DNA from: Natronomonas gomsonensis | Lineage (GTDB): Archaea; Halobacteriota; Halobacteria; Halobacteriales; Haloarculaceae | DNA length: 64,000 nt | Reading direction: 5' to 3' | Assembly: GCF_024300825.1 (NCBI RefSeq) | Contig: NZ_CP101323.1 | Span: 3,224,001-3,288,000 of the forward strand | In this document: piece after piece, positions 33,734 to 43,265 of the stretch | How positions within the stretch are numbered: position 1 is the stretch's first letter | How the letters are laid out: each line of letters begins with the position of its first letter | Program-made: the position numbers and the translations under genes | The notes under the pieces: model-generated | Told to the model about the DNA's origin: nothing | What the model saw: only the letters and a program-made list of their open reading frames with translations | Database searches by the model: none

Positions 33734-34687
33734 ATGAGCGTCCCTCGGCTCGTCGCTCGACGGCTCGTCCTCTCGGTTGTCATCGTGTGGCTGGTTCTCT
33801 CGTTGATGTTTCTCCTGATTACCGTTGCCCCGGATTCTCGACTCGGCGGTATCCTCGGTGCCGCCGCCTACGGCGGGGCCAACGTCACGGAACTGCAGAC
33901 TATCGAACAGCAGTATCTCGAAACGTACGGCTTCGACCGACCGATAGAGGTGCGGTACGTCGACTGGATGACCAGCATTCCGACGTTTCAGTGGGGCGAG
34001 TCGTTCGTCTCGGGGGAGCCGGTTCGTGGGATTGTCGCCGACCGTCTGTCGCGGACGCTCCAGTACGTCCTCCCGGCGACGGTGCTGGCGACCGTCGGCG
34101 GCGTCGCCATCGGGGTCTACGGTTCGTTGCGGCCGCGGTCCAGCGGCGACCGGGTCGGTCGTCTGGCTGCCTACGTCGCGCTCGCGGTACCGAACTTCTA
34201 TCTCGCCTATCTACTGGTCGTTTGGTTCGGGGACCTCACGCTACTGACCGACAGTGGGTGGGTTCCCGACGACCTCTGGACCGGCTACGTCTTCCCGACC
34301 GTACTGCTGTCGACGACGCTCGCGGGAGCGCTCGTCAGTTACACACGCGCGAGCGCGAACGAGTACGTCGACACGGCGTTCGTGAAGTTGGTTCGTGCGA
34401 AGGGTGGCTCCGAGTGGCGCGTCGCCGCCCACGTCCTGAAGAACGCCGCACCGCCGCTGTTTGCGCTGCTGTTCGCCGAATTGCTGGCGGCGCTTCTCGT
34501 CGCCGTCTTCGTCGTCGAGTCGGTGTTCGGTATCGACGGCTTCGGGTCGCTCGTGCTCACATCGGTGTACGACAGGGACGTGCCGGTTCTGTTGGCGATA
34601 ACGTACGTCGTCGTGCTGGTCGGGGTCTTCGGAAACATCTTACAGGACGTCGTCTCGGCGACGCTGGACCCCCGAACCGAGTCGTGA
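33734..34687 (+). CDS. Dipeptide/oligopeptide ABC transporter permease (DppB-like)
   Basis: A 317-residue permease starting MSVPRLVARRLVLSVVIVWL. The DppB fold is shown by QQYLETYGFDRPIEVRYVDW (the substrate-side domain), DRLSRTLQYVLPATVLATVG and the EAA-loop VKLVRAKGGSEWRVAAHVLKN, with about six TM helices. It is encoded divergently from its likely partners dppC, dppD and dppF, an unusual arrangement. No solute-binding protein gene (dppA) is near. It ends immediately before the convergent HTH regulator. Confidence 0.92.
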   Translation: MSVPRLVARRLVLSVVIVWLVLSLMFLLITVAPDSRLGGILGAAAYGGANVTELQTIEQQYLETYGFDRPIEVRYVDWMTSIPTFQWGESFVSGEPVRGIVADRLSRTLQYVLPATVLATVGGVAIGVYGSLRPRSSGDRVGRLAAYVALAVPNFYLAYLLVVWFGDLTLLTDSGWVPDDLWTGYVFPTVLLSTTLAGALVSYTRASANEYVDTAFVKLVRAKGGSEWRVAAHVLKNAAPPLFALLFAELLAALLVAVFVVESVFGIDGFGSLVLTSVYDRDVPVLLAITYVVVLVGVFGNILQDVVSATLDPRTES

Positions 34688-35335
34688 TTACTGGACCAGC
34701 GTCGACAGTACCTTCCCTTCGACCTTCCGGAGGTGTTCGCCGACGGTGCCCGCCGAGACGCCCACCTCGCCGGCGATGTCCTCGTGGGTCGCGTTGCGCG
34801 GCACCTCGTAGTACCCCATCTCGACGGCGGCCTCCAGAATCTCCTGTTGTCGTTCGGTGAGCACCGAAAACAGTTGCTCGGAGTCGGGGTGGTAGTCGCC
34901 GATACCCTCAAGCGACAGGGTCAGCGAGTCCGGGATGGAGTCGACGACGCGCTGGATGGTGCCATCGTCGCCGACGAGGGTCACGCGGACGCCGCCCGTT
35001 TCCAGACAGTCGATGGGCGTCTTCAGGACGATTTCGTTGTCCTGTGTAATCGACAGCAGGCGTCGGACCGTCTCCGTGGGCTGGAAGTGGATGTACGCTA
35101 GTCCCTCGTGGTCGCCGGAGACGTCGTGGGCGATGACATCGTCCTGTTCGTCCAATATCTCGGCGACGGCATCGAGGTTCCCGCGGACGCTGTACAGCGA
35201 TACGCAACTGCCGTCCGACAGGAGGTTTATCTGGTGAATCGCGTCCCGGGTGACCGTCGGGTCGCCGGCGAGTGCTTGGTCCGCCGGCTGGAGTCCCCCT
35301 CCCTCCGGCGAGATGACGACGGTCGCATAGCGCAT
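34688..35335 (-). CDS. HTH-10 (bacterio-opsin activator type) transcriptional regulator
   Basis: A 215-residue regulator. The C-terminal HTH_10 domain reads LTERQQEILEAAVEMGYYEV, PRNATHEDIAGEVGVSAGTV and GEHLRKVEGKVL, the haloarchaeal Bat-like DNA-binding domain. The N-terminal about 150 residues are a sensor-like domain (MRYATVVISPEGGGLQPADQ, GNLDAVAEILDEQDDVIAHD). Adjacent, converging position to dppB makes it a candidate regulator of the transporter, but proximity alone does not show this. Confidence 0.9.
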   Translation of the reverse strand: MRYATVVISPEGGGLQPADQALAGDPTVTRDAIHQINLLSDGSCVSLYSVRGNLDAVAEILDEQDDVIAHDVSGDHEGLAYIHFQPTETVRRLLSITQDNEIVLKTPIDCLETGGVRVTLVGDDGTIQRVVDSIPDSLTLSLEGIGDYHPDSEQLFSVLTERQQEILEAAVEMGYYEVPRNATHEDIAGEVGVSAGTVGEHLRKVEGKVLSTLVQ

Positions 35336-35445
35336 ATCCCGAGGTGCGCGTCGAGGTGCCTTAGTGTTGTGTTCACACAGCGCTTTTAAACACCCCTCGG
35401 ATGGCGGGCGACACGACGATTGCTCGTTCGCCTCTCCGTGGTGGT

Positions 35446-36390
35446 ATGACGCAGATAGAAGACGCGACCCGAGAAATGCGAATCGACCCCGACACCGTCG
35501 GCGGTGGCTACTTCAAACACGCCGTCTACAACCACTGGGACCCATACGAGGACATCGAGCAGGAACTGCTGGAGCAAGACCGAAAACGGCTCGTCGAAAA
35601 CGAAGAACTCGACGAGTCGGCGTTCGGTGACTTGATGCAGACCGTCGCGCTGTTCGGCGCGGGCGAGGAGGCGGTCACCGAGGACCTCGCGCCGTTGATG
35701 CTCACGCTTTCGGACATCAACGACCAGATGTTCGTCTCCAGCCAGATTTACGAGGAGGCCAAACACACCCAGTTCTTCGACCGCTACTGGCGAGAGGTCA
35801 TCCTGCCGGTCGCCGAAGAGCGCGGCTGGGAGCAGGTCGCTCCCACCGACCAGCGCTTCTTCCTCGACGGCTACATCGAGTTGTTCGACCGCACCGAGGA
35901 GGCCATGGAGACACTTCTGACCGACGACACGCCCGAAAACCGCGTGCGGGCGTACTGCCACTACCACCTCGTCGTCGAATCCGTACTGGCTCAGACCGGC
36001 TACTACGGCATCACTTCCTCGATGTCCGACAGCGGGAGCGACGACGTGGCCAAGGAGGACCTCCCACATCTCGACGGACTGGTGAAAGGAATCTCCTTCA
36101 TCCGCTCCGACGAGGGGCGACACGTCGGCTTCGGGATGCAGAAGGTCCAGGCTCATCTCGCCGAGGACGGCGTCGACGAGCAAATCGTCCGCGATACGCT
36201 TCAGGAGTTGATGCCGCTCGTCGCCGAGACAGTCAGTGCGACCGACGAGGTCATCAACCCGCTGCCGCTGGTCGACTACGCCAGCGAGAAGCTCACGCGT
36301 CGCATCGAAATCATCACCGACCAGCAGGCGACGATTCCCGATGTCGAAGAGCTCGTCGCTCTCGACGACGAGCCCGCCGCAGCCGACTGA
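35446..36390 (+). CDS. R2-like ligand-binding oxidase / ferritin-like diiron protein
   Basis: A 314-residue ferritin-like protein, the length of the R2lox family (relatives of ribonucleotide reductase R2 with an Mn/Fe site). Metal-ligand regions are visible: AGEEAVTEDLAPLM, IYEEAKHTQFFDRY (ExxH), YHLVVESVLAQTGYYGI and RSDEGRHVGFGMQKV (ExxH). The ATG at 35446 is chosen because the upstream 15 residues look unrelated. R2 proteins of true ribonucleotide reductases sit beside R1 genes; none is here, which favours R2lox. The substrate is unknown. An inverted repeat GAAACG/CGTTTC at 36420-36438 follows the stop and may help end transcription. Confidence 0.8.
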   Translation: MTQIEDATREMRIDPDTVGGGYFKHAVYNHWDPYEDIEQELLEQDRKRLVENEELDESAFGDLMQTVALFGAGEEAVTEDLAPLMLTLSDINDQMFVSSQIYEEAKHTQFFDRYWREVILPVAEERGWEQVAPTDQRFFLDGYIELFDRTEEAMETLLTDDTPENRVRAYCHYHLVVESVLAQTGYYGITSSMSDSGSDDVAKEDLPHLDGLVKGISFIRSDEGRHVGFGMQKVQAHLAEDGVDEQIVRDTLQELMPLVAETVSATDEVINPLPLVDYASEKLTRRIEIITDQQATIPDVEELVALDDEPAAAD

Positions 36391-36499
36391 TTCCGTCGGT
36401 TTCCCTCGTTTCAACGACAGAAACGGAGGTTTCGTTTCGCCTCGCCAAGGGGTGTTAGAGAATCCCACTCCCTTAAAGACTCCAAACAGTCTAGCCAGT

Positions 36500-36520
36500 A
36501 TTAACATTATAATTCATAAG
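36500..36520 (+). promoter_or_regulatory. AT-rich promoter of aceA and its leader ORF
   Basis: TTAACATTATAATTCATAAG contains TATAAT and TTCATAAG as alternative TATA boxes. It is far AT-richer than its surroundings, about 50 bases before the 36-codon leader ORF and about 170 bases before the aceA ATG. The aceA message should therefore have a leader of about 140 bases, unusual among the mostly leaderless genes here. Confidence 0.55.
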
Positions 36521-36558
36521 GGTTTTGTACCAGTCCCCGCTCTTCACGAGTGCACAAG

Positions 36559-36669
36559 ATGAGTGACTCCCAGCCCCGCTTCCCGGAGACCCGTTCGGAG
36601 GAGACTGGGCTGGAGGAACTCAGGAACCAAATCCGGCGACTCGAAGGCGCTGCCGTTCGGTCCCGGTAA
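36559..36669 (+). CDS. Small ORF in the aceA leader (36 aa)
   Basis: ATG at 36559 opens a 36-codon [23 protein letters not shown] followed by [16 protein letters not shown], ending TAA 13 bases before the aceA start. It is in another frame from aceA. The composition (amphipathic helix [13 protein letters not shown]) is protein-like. It could be a separate small protein or a leader peptide. It might also be non-coding; only expression data would tell. Confidence 0.45.
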   Translation: MSDSQPRFPETRSEETGLEELRNQIRRLEGAAVRSR

Positions 36670-36682
36670 TCTACATCCAACC

Positions 36683-37753
36683 ATGGCACACGACAACGAC
36701 GGAGAGGACAAGGTCGCAAGCCGAGTCCAGAACACCGAATCGATCGTTCGAGACGTTGACAACCCGGCCGCTCGCGAACTCCGAGAGAAGTTCGACAAGC
36801 AGGACTTCACGTTCGCACCCGGTCTCTACCACGCGCTCGACGCCCGCCTCGCCGAGATGGCCGGCCTCGACGCCGCGTACATGTCGGGCTACTCGACGGT
36901 TCTGGGCCAGTTCGGCTTCCCGGACCTCGAGATGGTCACGATGACCGAGATGGTCGAGAACGCAAAGCGCATCGTCGAAGCGACGAACCTGCCGGTCGTC
37001 GCCGACGCTGACACCGGCTACGGTGGCATCCACAACGTCCGCCGAGCCGTCCGCGAGTACGAGAAGGCCGGCGTCGCTGCGGTCCACATCGAGGACCAGA
37101 CGACGCCCAAGCGCTGTGGCCACATCGCTGGCAAGCAGATCGTCTCCCGAGAGGACGCCAAGGCTCGCTTCAGCGCGGCTGTCGACGCCAAGCAGTCCGA
37201 GGATACCGTCATCATCGCCCGGACGGACGCCTACGGCTCCGCCAACGGCGACTGGGAAGAGCACCTCGAGCGCGGCCGCATCTACGCCGACGCCGGCGTC
37301 GACCTCGTCTGGCCCGAGATGCCCGACCCGTCCCGCGAGGACGCCGTCAACTACGCCGAGACCATCCACGAGACCCACCCCGACCTGGACCTCGCGTTCA
37401 ACTACTCCAGCTCCTTCGCGTGGAGCGAGGAGGAGGACCCGCTCACGTTCCAGGAACTGGGCGACCTCGGCTACCAGTACATCTTCATCACGCTGTACGC
37501 CCTGCACTCCGGCGCACACGCGGTCTACGAGGACATGTCGAACATCGCCGAGAACGACGAGGAAGCACAGTGGGACCTCGAGGACCGCTACCTCGGCCAC
37601 GAAACCGAGAGCCACCACGAGCTTTCGTTCGTCTCCCGCTTCCAGGACATCGAGGCGCAGTTCGACCCCGAGGCCAAGGAACGAATGGAGAAGTCCGCGG
37701 GCTTCACCGAGGACGAGAACGAGCCGCTCACGTCCGAGCAGGACGACGACTAA
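36683..37753 (+). CDS. aceA: Isocitrate lyase
   Basis: A 356-residue enzyme splitting isocitrate to glyoxylate and succinate, the first step of the glyoxylate bypass used for growth on acetate or fatty acids. Visible motifs: [19 protein letters not shown] (Mg site), [20 protein letters not shown] with the catalytic KRCGH, and IIARTDAYG. Haloarchaeal isocitrate lyases are of this short kind. It is followed 132 bases later by malate synthase, giving both bypass enzymes. The start [11 protein letters not shown] is the only good ATG. Confidence 0.96.
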   Translation: MAHDNDGEDKVASRVQNTESIVRDVDNPAARELREKFDKQDFTFAPGLYHALDARLAEMAGLDAAYMSGYSTVLGQFGFPDLEMVTMTEMVENAKRIVEATNLPVVADADTGYGGIHNVRRAVREYEKAGVAAVHIEDQTTPKRCGHIAGKQIVSREDAKARFSAAVDAKQSEDTVIIARTDAYGSANGDWEEHLERGRIYADAGVDLVWPEMPDPSREDAVNYAETIHETHPDLDLAFNYSSSFAWSEEEDPLTFQELGDLGYQYIFITLYALHSGAHAVYEDMSNIAENDEEAQWDLEDRYLGHETESHHELSFVSRFQDIEAQFDPEAKERMEKSAGFTEDENEPLTSEQDDD

Positions 37754-37848
37754 GCGCGCTCTCGACACCCGAGTTTCTTTCTTTCGACCGACGCGGAGTC
37801 CCTACTGTACCCGCCGATACGACCGTCAATAGAGCCGATTCGGCCACC

Positions 37849-37855
37849 TTTAATA
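37849..37855 (+). promoter_or_regulatory. TATA box of malate synthase gene
   Basis: TTTAATA is centred 34 bases before the ATG at 37886 (25 before the GTG at 37877). It means aceB has its own promoter although it lies behind aceA. Confidence 0.55.
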
Positions 37856-37885
37856 ACCGCGGAGTAATCTCTCCGAGTGACTCAG

Positions 37886-39199
37886 ATGACTGCAATCGAC
37901 AAGCGACGACACGAGCGGAAGTTCGTCCGGACGTTCTTCACGACCCCGACGGCCGTTGAGGGCGAAGACGATTCCGCGAAGATGCTCGCGAACGCCTCCC
38001 AGCTCCGCGGCATGGAAGCCCCCGACGTGTGGGTCCCGGACAACGAGGACGCGACGGCACCGAACATGCGCGACGAGGGCGCCCAGAACATCATCGACGT
38101 TGTCTCGGAGAACGGCGCCGACTTCCCCGGCGAGATTCACCCCCGCGTCGTCTGGCACCGCGATAGCCCCCAGACGCGCTATCAGGGCTTCCAGCACATG
38201 CTCGAAATCGCCGACCCCGCAAACGGCGCCGTCGACGACATCGACGGCTTCGTCATCCCGGAAGTCGGCGACATCGACGACTGGAAGAAGGCCGACGAGT
38301 TCTTCACCATCGTCGAGAACGAACACGGCCTCGAAGAGGGTAGTCTCAAGATGTCGGTCATCATCGAGAGCGGTTCGGCCGAACTCGCGATGGGCAAGCT
38401 CCGCGACGAGATGGGCAAGCCGACCAACAACCTCGAACGCATGTTCCTGCTCGTCGACGGCGAGGTCGACTACACGAAGGACATGCGCGCCATCACGCCG
38501 ACCGGCGAACTGCCGGAGTGGAAGGAACTCCGCCACAACACCTCCCGCGGTGCCAGCGCCAACGGCCTCATCGCCGTCGACGGTCCCTTCGACGACATCC
38601 GAAACGTCGAGGGCTACCACGACCGCATCGAGGCGAACAACGCCATGGGGATGCTCGGCATCTGGTCGCTGACACCGGGTCAGGTCGTCGAGGCTAACCA
38701 GTCGCCGCTGCCGCCCGCCGAGGGCAGTTGGCTCATCGACGCCGACGGCCGCGAGGTCGAACTCGAAAGCGCCGACGGCGTCGAAGTCTACGAGGGCGAC
38801 CGCATCAGTCTCGAAGAGACCGGTGACGGCTACACGCTGACGGTCGGCTCCGACACCTACGAACTCGACGACGAGGAGGCGCTCCACGAGGAGCTGCTCG
38901 GCCTGCTCGATTACGTCCCCAGCATGGACGACATCGTCGACTCCATGGAGGAGTTCGAGGCCGCCAAGGAAGCCGGCAAGGGCGCCATCGCGATGACCCA
39001 GTCGGCGACCGTCCGCATCGACGGCGTCGAGGTCGACGTCGCCAAGGACCGCATGTGGGACGAGGCGACGTATCAGGCACTCATGACGCCTATCGCGCTG
39101 TTCCAGGACGTCTACGAGAACCGTCCCGACCAGCACGACGACCTCGCGGAACTGTACAGCGAGGACGTCGTCGAGCGCGCCGTCGAAGTCGGTAACTGA
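37886..39199 (+). CDS. aceB: Malate synthase (haloarchaeal type)
   Basis: A 437-residue enzyme condensing glyoxylate with acetyl-CoA to malate. It is the short haloarchaeal kind, related to the citrate-lyase-beta/HpcH aldolase fold rather than bacterial malate synthase A or G. Features: RTFFTTPTAVEGEDD, VWVPDNEDATAPNMRDEGAQ, GFVIPEVGDIDDWKKADEFF and SVIIESGSAELAMGKL. The ATG at 37886 is preferred over the GTG at 37877, which would add three residues. Gene pairing with aceA makes the assignment firm. Confidence 0.95.
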   Translation: MTAIDKRRHERKFVRTFFTTPTAVEGEDDSAKMLANASQLRGMEAPDVWVPDNEDATAPNMRDEGAQNIIDVVSENGADFPGEIHPRVVWHRDSPQTRYQGFQHMLEIADPANGAVDDIDGFVIPEVGDIDDWKKADEFFTIVENEHGLEEGSLKMSVIIESGSAELAMGKLRDEMGKPTNNLERMFLLVDGEVDYTKDMRAITPTGELPEWKELRHNTSRGASANGLIAVDGPFDDIRNVEGYHDRIEANNAMGMLGIWSLTPGQVVEANQSPLPPAEGSWLIDADGREVELESADGVEVYEGDRISLEETGDGYTLTVGSDTYELDDEEALHEELLGLLDYVPSMDDIVDSMEEFEAAKEAGKGAIAMTQSATVRIDGVEVDVAKDRMWDEATYQALMTPIALFQDVYENRPDQHDDLAELYSEDVVERAVEVGN

Positions 39200-39268
39200 G
39201 GACACGCGTCTCATTTCTTTCGACGCCGGGCCGACACTGCCAAGAGTCGGCGGGTCTCCCTTCTCGGT

Positions 39269-40075
39269 ATGCGCGCCTTTCGGGTGGCCTACGACGGGAC
39301 CGGCTATCGAGGGTATCAGCGCCAACCCCACGGCAACACCGTCGAAGATACGCTGTTCGAGGCGCTGTCGGAACTCGGCGTCGACTTCGAGGATGGGTCG
39401 CCGGTCGGCTACGCCGCGGCGGGTCGGACCGACGCCGGCGTCTCCGCACGCGCCCAGACGGTCGCCTTCGAGGCGCCCGAGTGGCTCCGGCCGCGGGCGC
39501 TTAACGGCGAACTGCCGGCCGACGTGCGGGCGTGGGCAGACGCCGACGTTCCGGCGTCGTTTCACGCCACACACGACGCCGTCGAGCGGACGTATCGGTA
39601 CTTCCTGTACGCGCCGGACCTCGATGTCGAGCGGGCCGCCGAAGTCTGTACACAACTCTCCGGGGAACACGACTTCCACAATCTCACGCCCGACGAGACG
39701 GGCACCGAACGGGACCTCTCGGTGAGCGTCGAACGCGACGGCTCGTTTCTCGTCGTCGACTGTCGGGCCGGCGGCTTCGCCCGGGAACTCGTCCGCCGGG
39801 TGGTGTCGCTGCTCGAAGCCGTCGCGACCGGCGAGCGCGAGGCGGCGTTCCTCGAGCGGGTACTTTCGGCGGAGCGACTCTCCGGTCCCGACGGGGTCGC
39901 CCCCGCTGCCCCCGAACCGCTGGTGTTGCTCGACGTTCGCTACCGGGGCGTCGAGTTCACCGTCGACGAGGCAGCAGCCGAAAGCGTCCACGAGGTGTTC
40001 GACCGGCGGCGCCGCGAACGGTTGGCGGGCGCACGCGTCGCCGAGACGCTCGCGGGCGACCGACAGCGGGGATGA
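39269..40075 (+). CDS. truA: tRNA pseudouridine synthase A
   Basis: A 268-residue enzyme converting uridines of the tRNA anticodon stem-loop (positions 38-40 in known TruA) to pseudouridine. The start MRAFRVAYDGTGYRGYQRQP is a standard TruA opening; the catalytic Asp is in YAAAGRTDAGVSARAQTVAF; and ARELVRRVVSLLEAVATGE is the usual C-terminal region. The gene runs on the same strand ahead of pepF, which has its own TATA-like box. Confidence 0.95.
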   Translation: MRAFRVAYDGTGYRGYQRQPHGNTVEDTLFEALSELGVDFEDGSPVGYAAAGRTDAGVSARAQTVAFEAPEWLRPRALNGELPADVRAWADADVPASFHATHDAVERTYRYFLYAPDLDVERAAEVCTQLSGEHDFHNLTPDETGTERDLSVSVERDGSFLVVDCRAGGFARELVRRVVSLLEAVATGEREAAFLERVLSAERLSGPDGVAPAAPEPLVLLDVRYRGVEFTVDEAAAESVHEVFDRRRRERLAGARVAETLAGDRQRG

Positions 40076-40112
40076 CGACGGGTTTAGAAAGACACGCTTC
40101 GTAGTCGTGGCC

Positions 40113-41900
40113 ATGAGTTCGGTTCCAGAACGGAGTGACATCGACGAGGCGTACACGTGGGACCTCACGGACCTTTTTGCCGACGACGAGGCGTGGGAGG
40201 ACGCCTACGAGACGGTCGAAGAGCGACTCGAGGACCTCAGGGCCTACGAGGGCCGCGTCGCCGAGGACGCCGAAACCCTCCAAGAGATACTGGAACTTCG
40301 GGAGTCGGTGATGCGTGAGGTGTCGAACGTCGCCGCCTACGCGCGGATGCGGAAAGACGAGGATACGACGAACCAGCAGTATCAGGCGCTGTCGGCGCGG
40401 GCGCAGTCGCTGGCGGCCGACGCCTCTAGTGCGGCGAGCTTCATCGAACCCGAACTGCAGGAACTCGACCGAGCGGCGATAGACGAGTTCGTCGAGTCCA
40501 ACTCCGACCTCTCGGAGTACGACCATTACTTCGACGACGTGTTGCGGATGAAACCCCACACCCGGTCGGCGGAAATCGAGGAACTGCTGGCGGATTTGAG
40601 CGAGGTGACGGGCGCGGCCGGCGACGTGTACAACATGCTGACGAACGCCGACATGGAGTTCCCCTCGGTCGATGTCGACGGCGAACCGCAGCGCATCACG
40701 CTGTCGAACTTCACGAAACTCCAGAAACACCCCGACCGGGACGTTCGCCGGCGGGTGTACGAGGCGTTCTACGACGAGTGGAGCGAGTACCGCAACTCGG
40801 TCGGGACGGCCTACAAAAACAGCGTGAAGGCCGACTCGAAACTCGCGGCAGCGCGGAACTACGACTCCGCACGGGAGGCCGCACTCGACGGCCCGAACGT
40901 CCCCGCTGAGGTGTACGACACGCTGGTCGAGACGGTGGAGTCGAACCTCGACGTGCTCCATCGACACGCCGACCTAAAACGCGACGCCCTCGGAGTCGAG
41001 GAGTTGAAGATGTGGGACCTCTACGCACCGCTCGCTGATTCCGAAAGTCCCGACCTCCCCTACGAGGAGGCCAAAGACCACGTCATCGACGCCGTCGAAC
41101 CGCTCGGGGACGCCTATCAGGAACGGATGGCGGAGGGCTTGGAGTCCCGGTGGGTCGACGTCTACGAGACGGCGAACAAGCAGTCGGGAGCCTACAGCGG
41201 CGGCACCTACGACAGCCAGCCCTACATCCTGATGAACTATCAGGACGACATCGCCTCGATGTACACGCTGGCCCACGAACTCGGACACTCGATGCACTCG
41301 GAGTTGACGAGCGAGGAACAGCCCTACGTGTACTCCGGCTACGAGATTTTCGTCGCGGAGGTCGCCTCGACGGTCAACGAGGCGCTGCTCACCCACCACC
41401 TGCTGGAGACCGTCGACGACGAGACGTTCCGTCGGCACGTCATCGACGAGTACCTCGAACGGTTCCGGTCGACGCTGTTCCGACAGACGATGTTCGCCTC
41501 CTTCGAACACCGCGCTCACGAACTGAGCGAGGCCGGCGAGGCGCTGACTCCGGACCGACTCGACGGCATCTACCGCGACCTCAAGGAGGACTACTACGAA
41601 CCCGCCGACGTCGACGACCATATCGCCCGCGAGTGGATGCGTATCCCGCATTTCTATCGCGCCTACTACGTCTACCAGTACGCGACGGGCATCTCGGCTG
41701 CCAACGCCATCGTCGACCGCATCCGTGAAGACGGCGAGGGGGCGGCGGCCGACTACCGCGAGTTCTTGCGGTCGGGCTCTCGCGAATATCCGCTGGAACT
41801 GCTCGAAACCGCCGGCATCGACATGTCGTCGCCGGCTCCTGTCGAGTCTGCCATCGAGACGTACGACGAGATGGTCGCCGAGTTCGAGCGACTCAGATAG
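40113..41900 (+). CDS. pepF: Oligoendopeptidase F (M3B metallopeptidase)
   Basis: A 595-residue cytoplasmic zinc peptidase that cuts short peptides. The active site is LAHELGHSMHSELT with HExxH, and the third ligand region YEIFVAEVASTVNEALL contains a Glu. The N-terminal domain has long helices (YETVEERLEDLRAYEGRVAE, TRSAEIEELLADLSEVTG). The start at 40113 follows TTTAGA about 29 bases upstream; the overlapping GTG at 40107 would add only two residues. It may help recycle peptides, possibly including those from the proteasome, but the PAN gene downstream has its own promoter. Confidence 0.94.
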   Translation: MSSVPERSDIDEAYTWDLTDLFADDEAWEDAYETVEERLEDLRAYEGRVAEDAETLQEILELRESVMREVSNVAAYARMRKDEDTTNQQYQALSARAQSLAADASSAASFIEPELQELDRAAIDEFVESNSDLSEYDHYFDDVLRMKPHTRSAEIEELLADLSEVTGAAGDVYNMLTNADMEFPSVDVDGEPQRITLSNFTKLQKHPDRDVRRRVYEAFYDEWSEYRNSVGTAYKNSVKADSKLAAARNYDSAREAALDGPNVPAEVYDTLVETVESNLDVLHRHADLKRDALGVEELKMWDLYAPLADSESPDLPYEEAKDHVIDAVEPLGDAYQERMAEGLESRWVDVYETANKQSGAYSGGTYDSQPYILMNYQDDIASMYTLAHELGHSMHSELTSEEQPYVYSGYEIFVAEVASTVNEALLTHHLLETVDDETFRRHVIDEYLERFRSTLFRQTMFASFEHRAHELSEAGEALTPDRLDGIYRDLKEDYYEPADVDDHIAREWMRIPHFYRAYYVYQYATGISAANAIVDRIREDGEGAAADYREFLRSGSREYPLELLETAGIDMSSPAPVESAIETYDEMVAEFERLR

Positions 41901-41991
41901 CCACGGGGATTTCGACCGGTCGAAGAGAACGAATACCCCTGCAGGCGGTGTGTCAACCCCTACCGCAAGCGTCTCCCACACCCAAAGCCAC

Positions 41992-41998
41992 TTTTAAT
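41992..41998 (+). promoter_or_regulatory. TATA box of the PAN gene
   Basis: TTTTAAT is centred 26 bases before the ATG at 42021, predicting a leaderless message. Confidence 0.6.
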
Positions 41999-42020
41999 CT
42001 CGAACGCGTAGCACCCATCA

Positions 42021-43238
42021 ATGTCGCATAGTCCTTCGCTCCCCGACCGGCCGACGTTGGACCTCGACCCCGAGATGTCGGAGTCCGAACGGCTCTCGGC
42101 GCTTCGGGACCACTACATCGACGTCGCACGCGTCCACGACGAACTGTCGGCACAACTGGAGTCCGCACGGTCGCGGCAGTCGGAACTTCGCGAGGAGGTT
42201 TCGGCGCTCCAGGAGGAAAACGAGGCGCTGAAAACCTCCTCGCTGTACATCGCGACGGTCGAGGAACTCACCGACGACCAAGCGTTGCTCAAACAGCACG
42301 GCAACAACCAGGAAGTCCTCACGGACGTTTCGCCGCGGCTGTACGACCGCATCGAGGCCGGCGACCGCGTCGCCATCAACGACTCCTTCGCCATCCAGAC
42401 GCTGTTGGACACCGAGACGGACGCCCGCGCACAGGCGATGGAGATTTCGGAGAAACCGGGCGTCGACTACGAGGACATCGGCGGTCTCGAAAGCCAGATT
42501 CAGGAGGTTCGGGAGGCAGTCGAGGACCCACTCACCAACCCCGAGAAGTTCGAATCCGTCGGCATCGAACCGCCGACCGGCGTCCTGTTGCACGGGCCAC
42601 CGGGCACCGGGAAGACGATGCTGGCGAAGGCCGTCGCCAACCAGACCGACGCCACCTTCATCAAGATGGCCGGCTCCGAGTTGGTCCAGAAGTTCATCGG
42701 CGAGGGCGCACGCCTCGTCCGTGACCTCTTCGAGTTGGCCGCCGAACGCGAACCCGCCATCATCTTCATCGACGAAATCGACGCCATCGCCTCCAAACGG
42801 ACGGAATCGAAGACCTCCGGCGACGCCGAGGTCCAGCGGACGATGATGCAACTGCTCTCCGAGATGGACGGCTTCGACCAGCGCGGCGATATCTCCATCA
42901 TCGCGGCGACGAACCGCTTCGACATGCTCGACCGCGCTATCCTCCGTCCCGGCCGCTTCGACCGCCTCATCGAAGTGCCCGAACCGGACATCGAGGGCCG
43001 CGAACAGATTCTCCGCATCCACACCCAGCGGATGAACCTCGCAGACAGCGTCGACCTCGCGGAACTCGCCGAGGAAACGGAGGGCCTCTCGGGCGCCGAA
43101 CTCGAGAGTCTCGCCACCGAGGCTGGCATGTTCGCCATTCGCGACAACCGTACCGAAGTGGTCGAGGCCGACTTCCTGGAAGCCCTCGATAAGGTTACCC
43201 GCGAGGAATCGCCCGGGAAACCCATTGCGTTCTACTGA
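42021..43238 (+). CDS. pan: Proteasome-activating nucleotidase (PAN)
   Basis: A 405-residue AAA+ ATPase that unfolds proteins for the 20S proteasome. A coiled coil spans about residues 18-75 ([20 protein letters not shown]), followed by an OB region, then the AAA module: Walker [19 protein letters not shown], Walker [17 protein letters not shown] and the second region of homology [18 protein letters not shown]. The C-terminus ends AFY. In the best studied PANs the last three residues form HbYX (hydrophobic-Tyr-any), which docks into the 20S ring; here Tyr is last, so the fit is imperfect. The 405-residue length is normal. Confidence 0.96.
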   Translation: MSHSPSLPDRPTLDLDPEMSESERLSALRDHYIDVARVHDELSAQLESARSRQSELREEVSALQEENEALKTSSLYIATVEELTDDQALLKQHGNNQEVLTDVSPRLYDRIEAGDRVAINDSFAIQTLLDTETDARAQAMEISEKPGVDYEDIGGLESQIQEVREAVEDPLTNPEKFESVGIEPPTGVLLHGPPGTGKTMLAKAVANQTDATFIKMAGSELVQKFIGEGARLVRDLFELAAEREPAIIFIDEIDAIASKRTESKTSGDAEVQRTMMQLLSEMDGFDQRGDISIIAATNRFDMLDRAILRPGRFDRLIEVPEPDIEGREQILRIHTQRMNLADSVDLAELAEETEGLSGAELESLATEAGMFAIRDNRTEVVEADFLEALDKVTREESPGKPIAFY

Positions 43239-43265
43239 CGAACTCCTTTTTCGCCGCTCGCTTCG

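Noticed and set aside
35401-35445. Use of the upstream ATG at 35401 for the R2lox-like gene
   Set aside because: The extra 15 residues are basic and unlike the family N-terminus; the ATG at 35446 fits better.
37850-40168. A 772-codon minus-strand ORF opposite aceB and truA
   Set aside because: High GC leaves long open frames opposite real genes. The translation is Val/Gly/Asp-rich with no family signature, while aceB and truA are clear on the plus strand.
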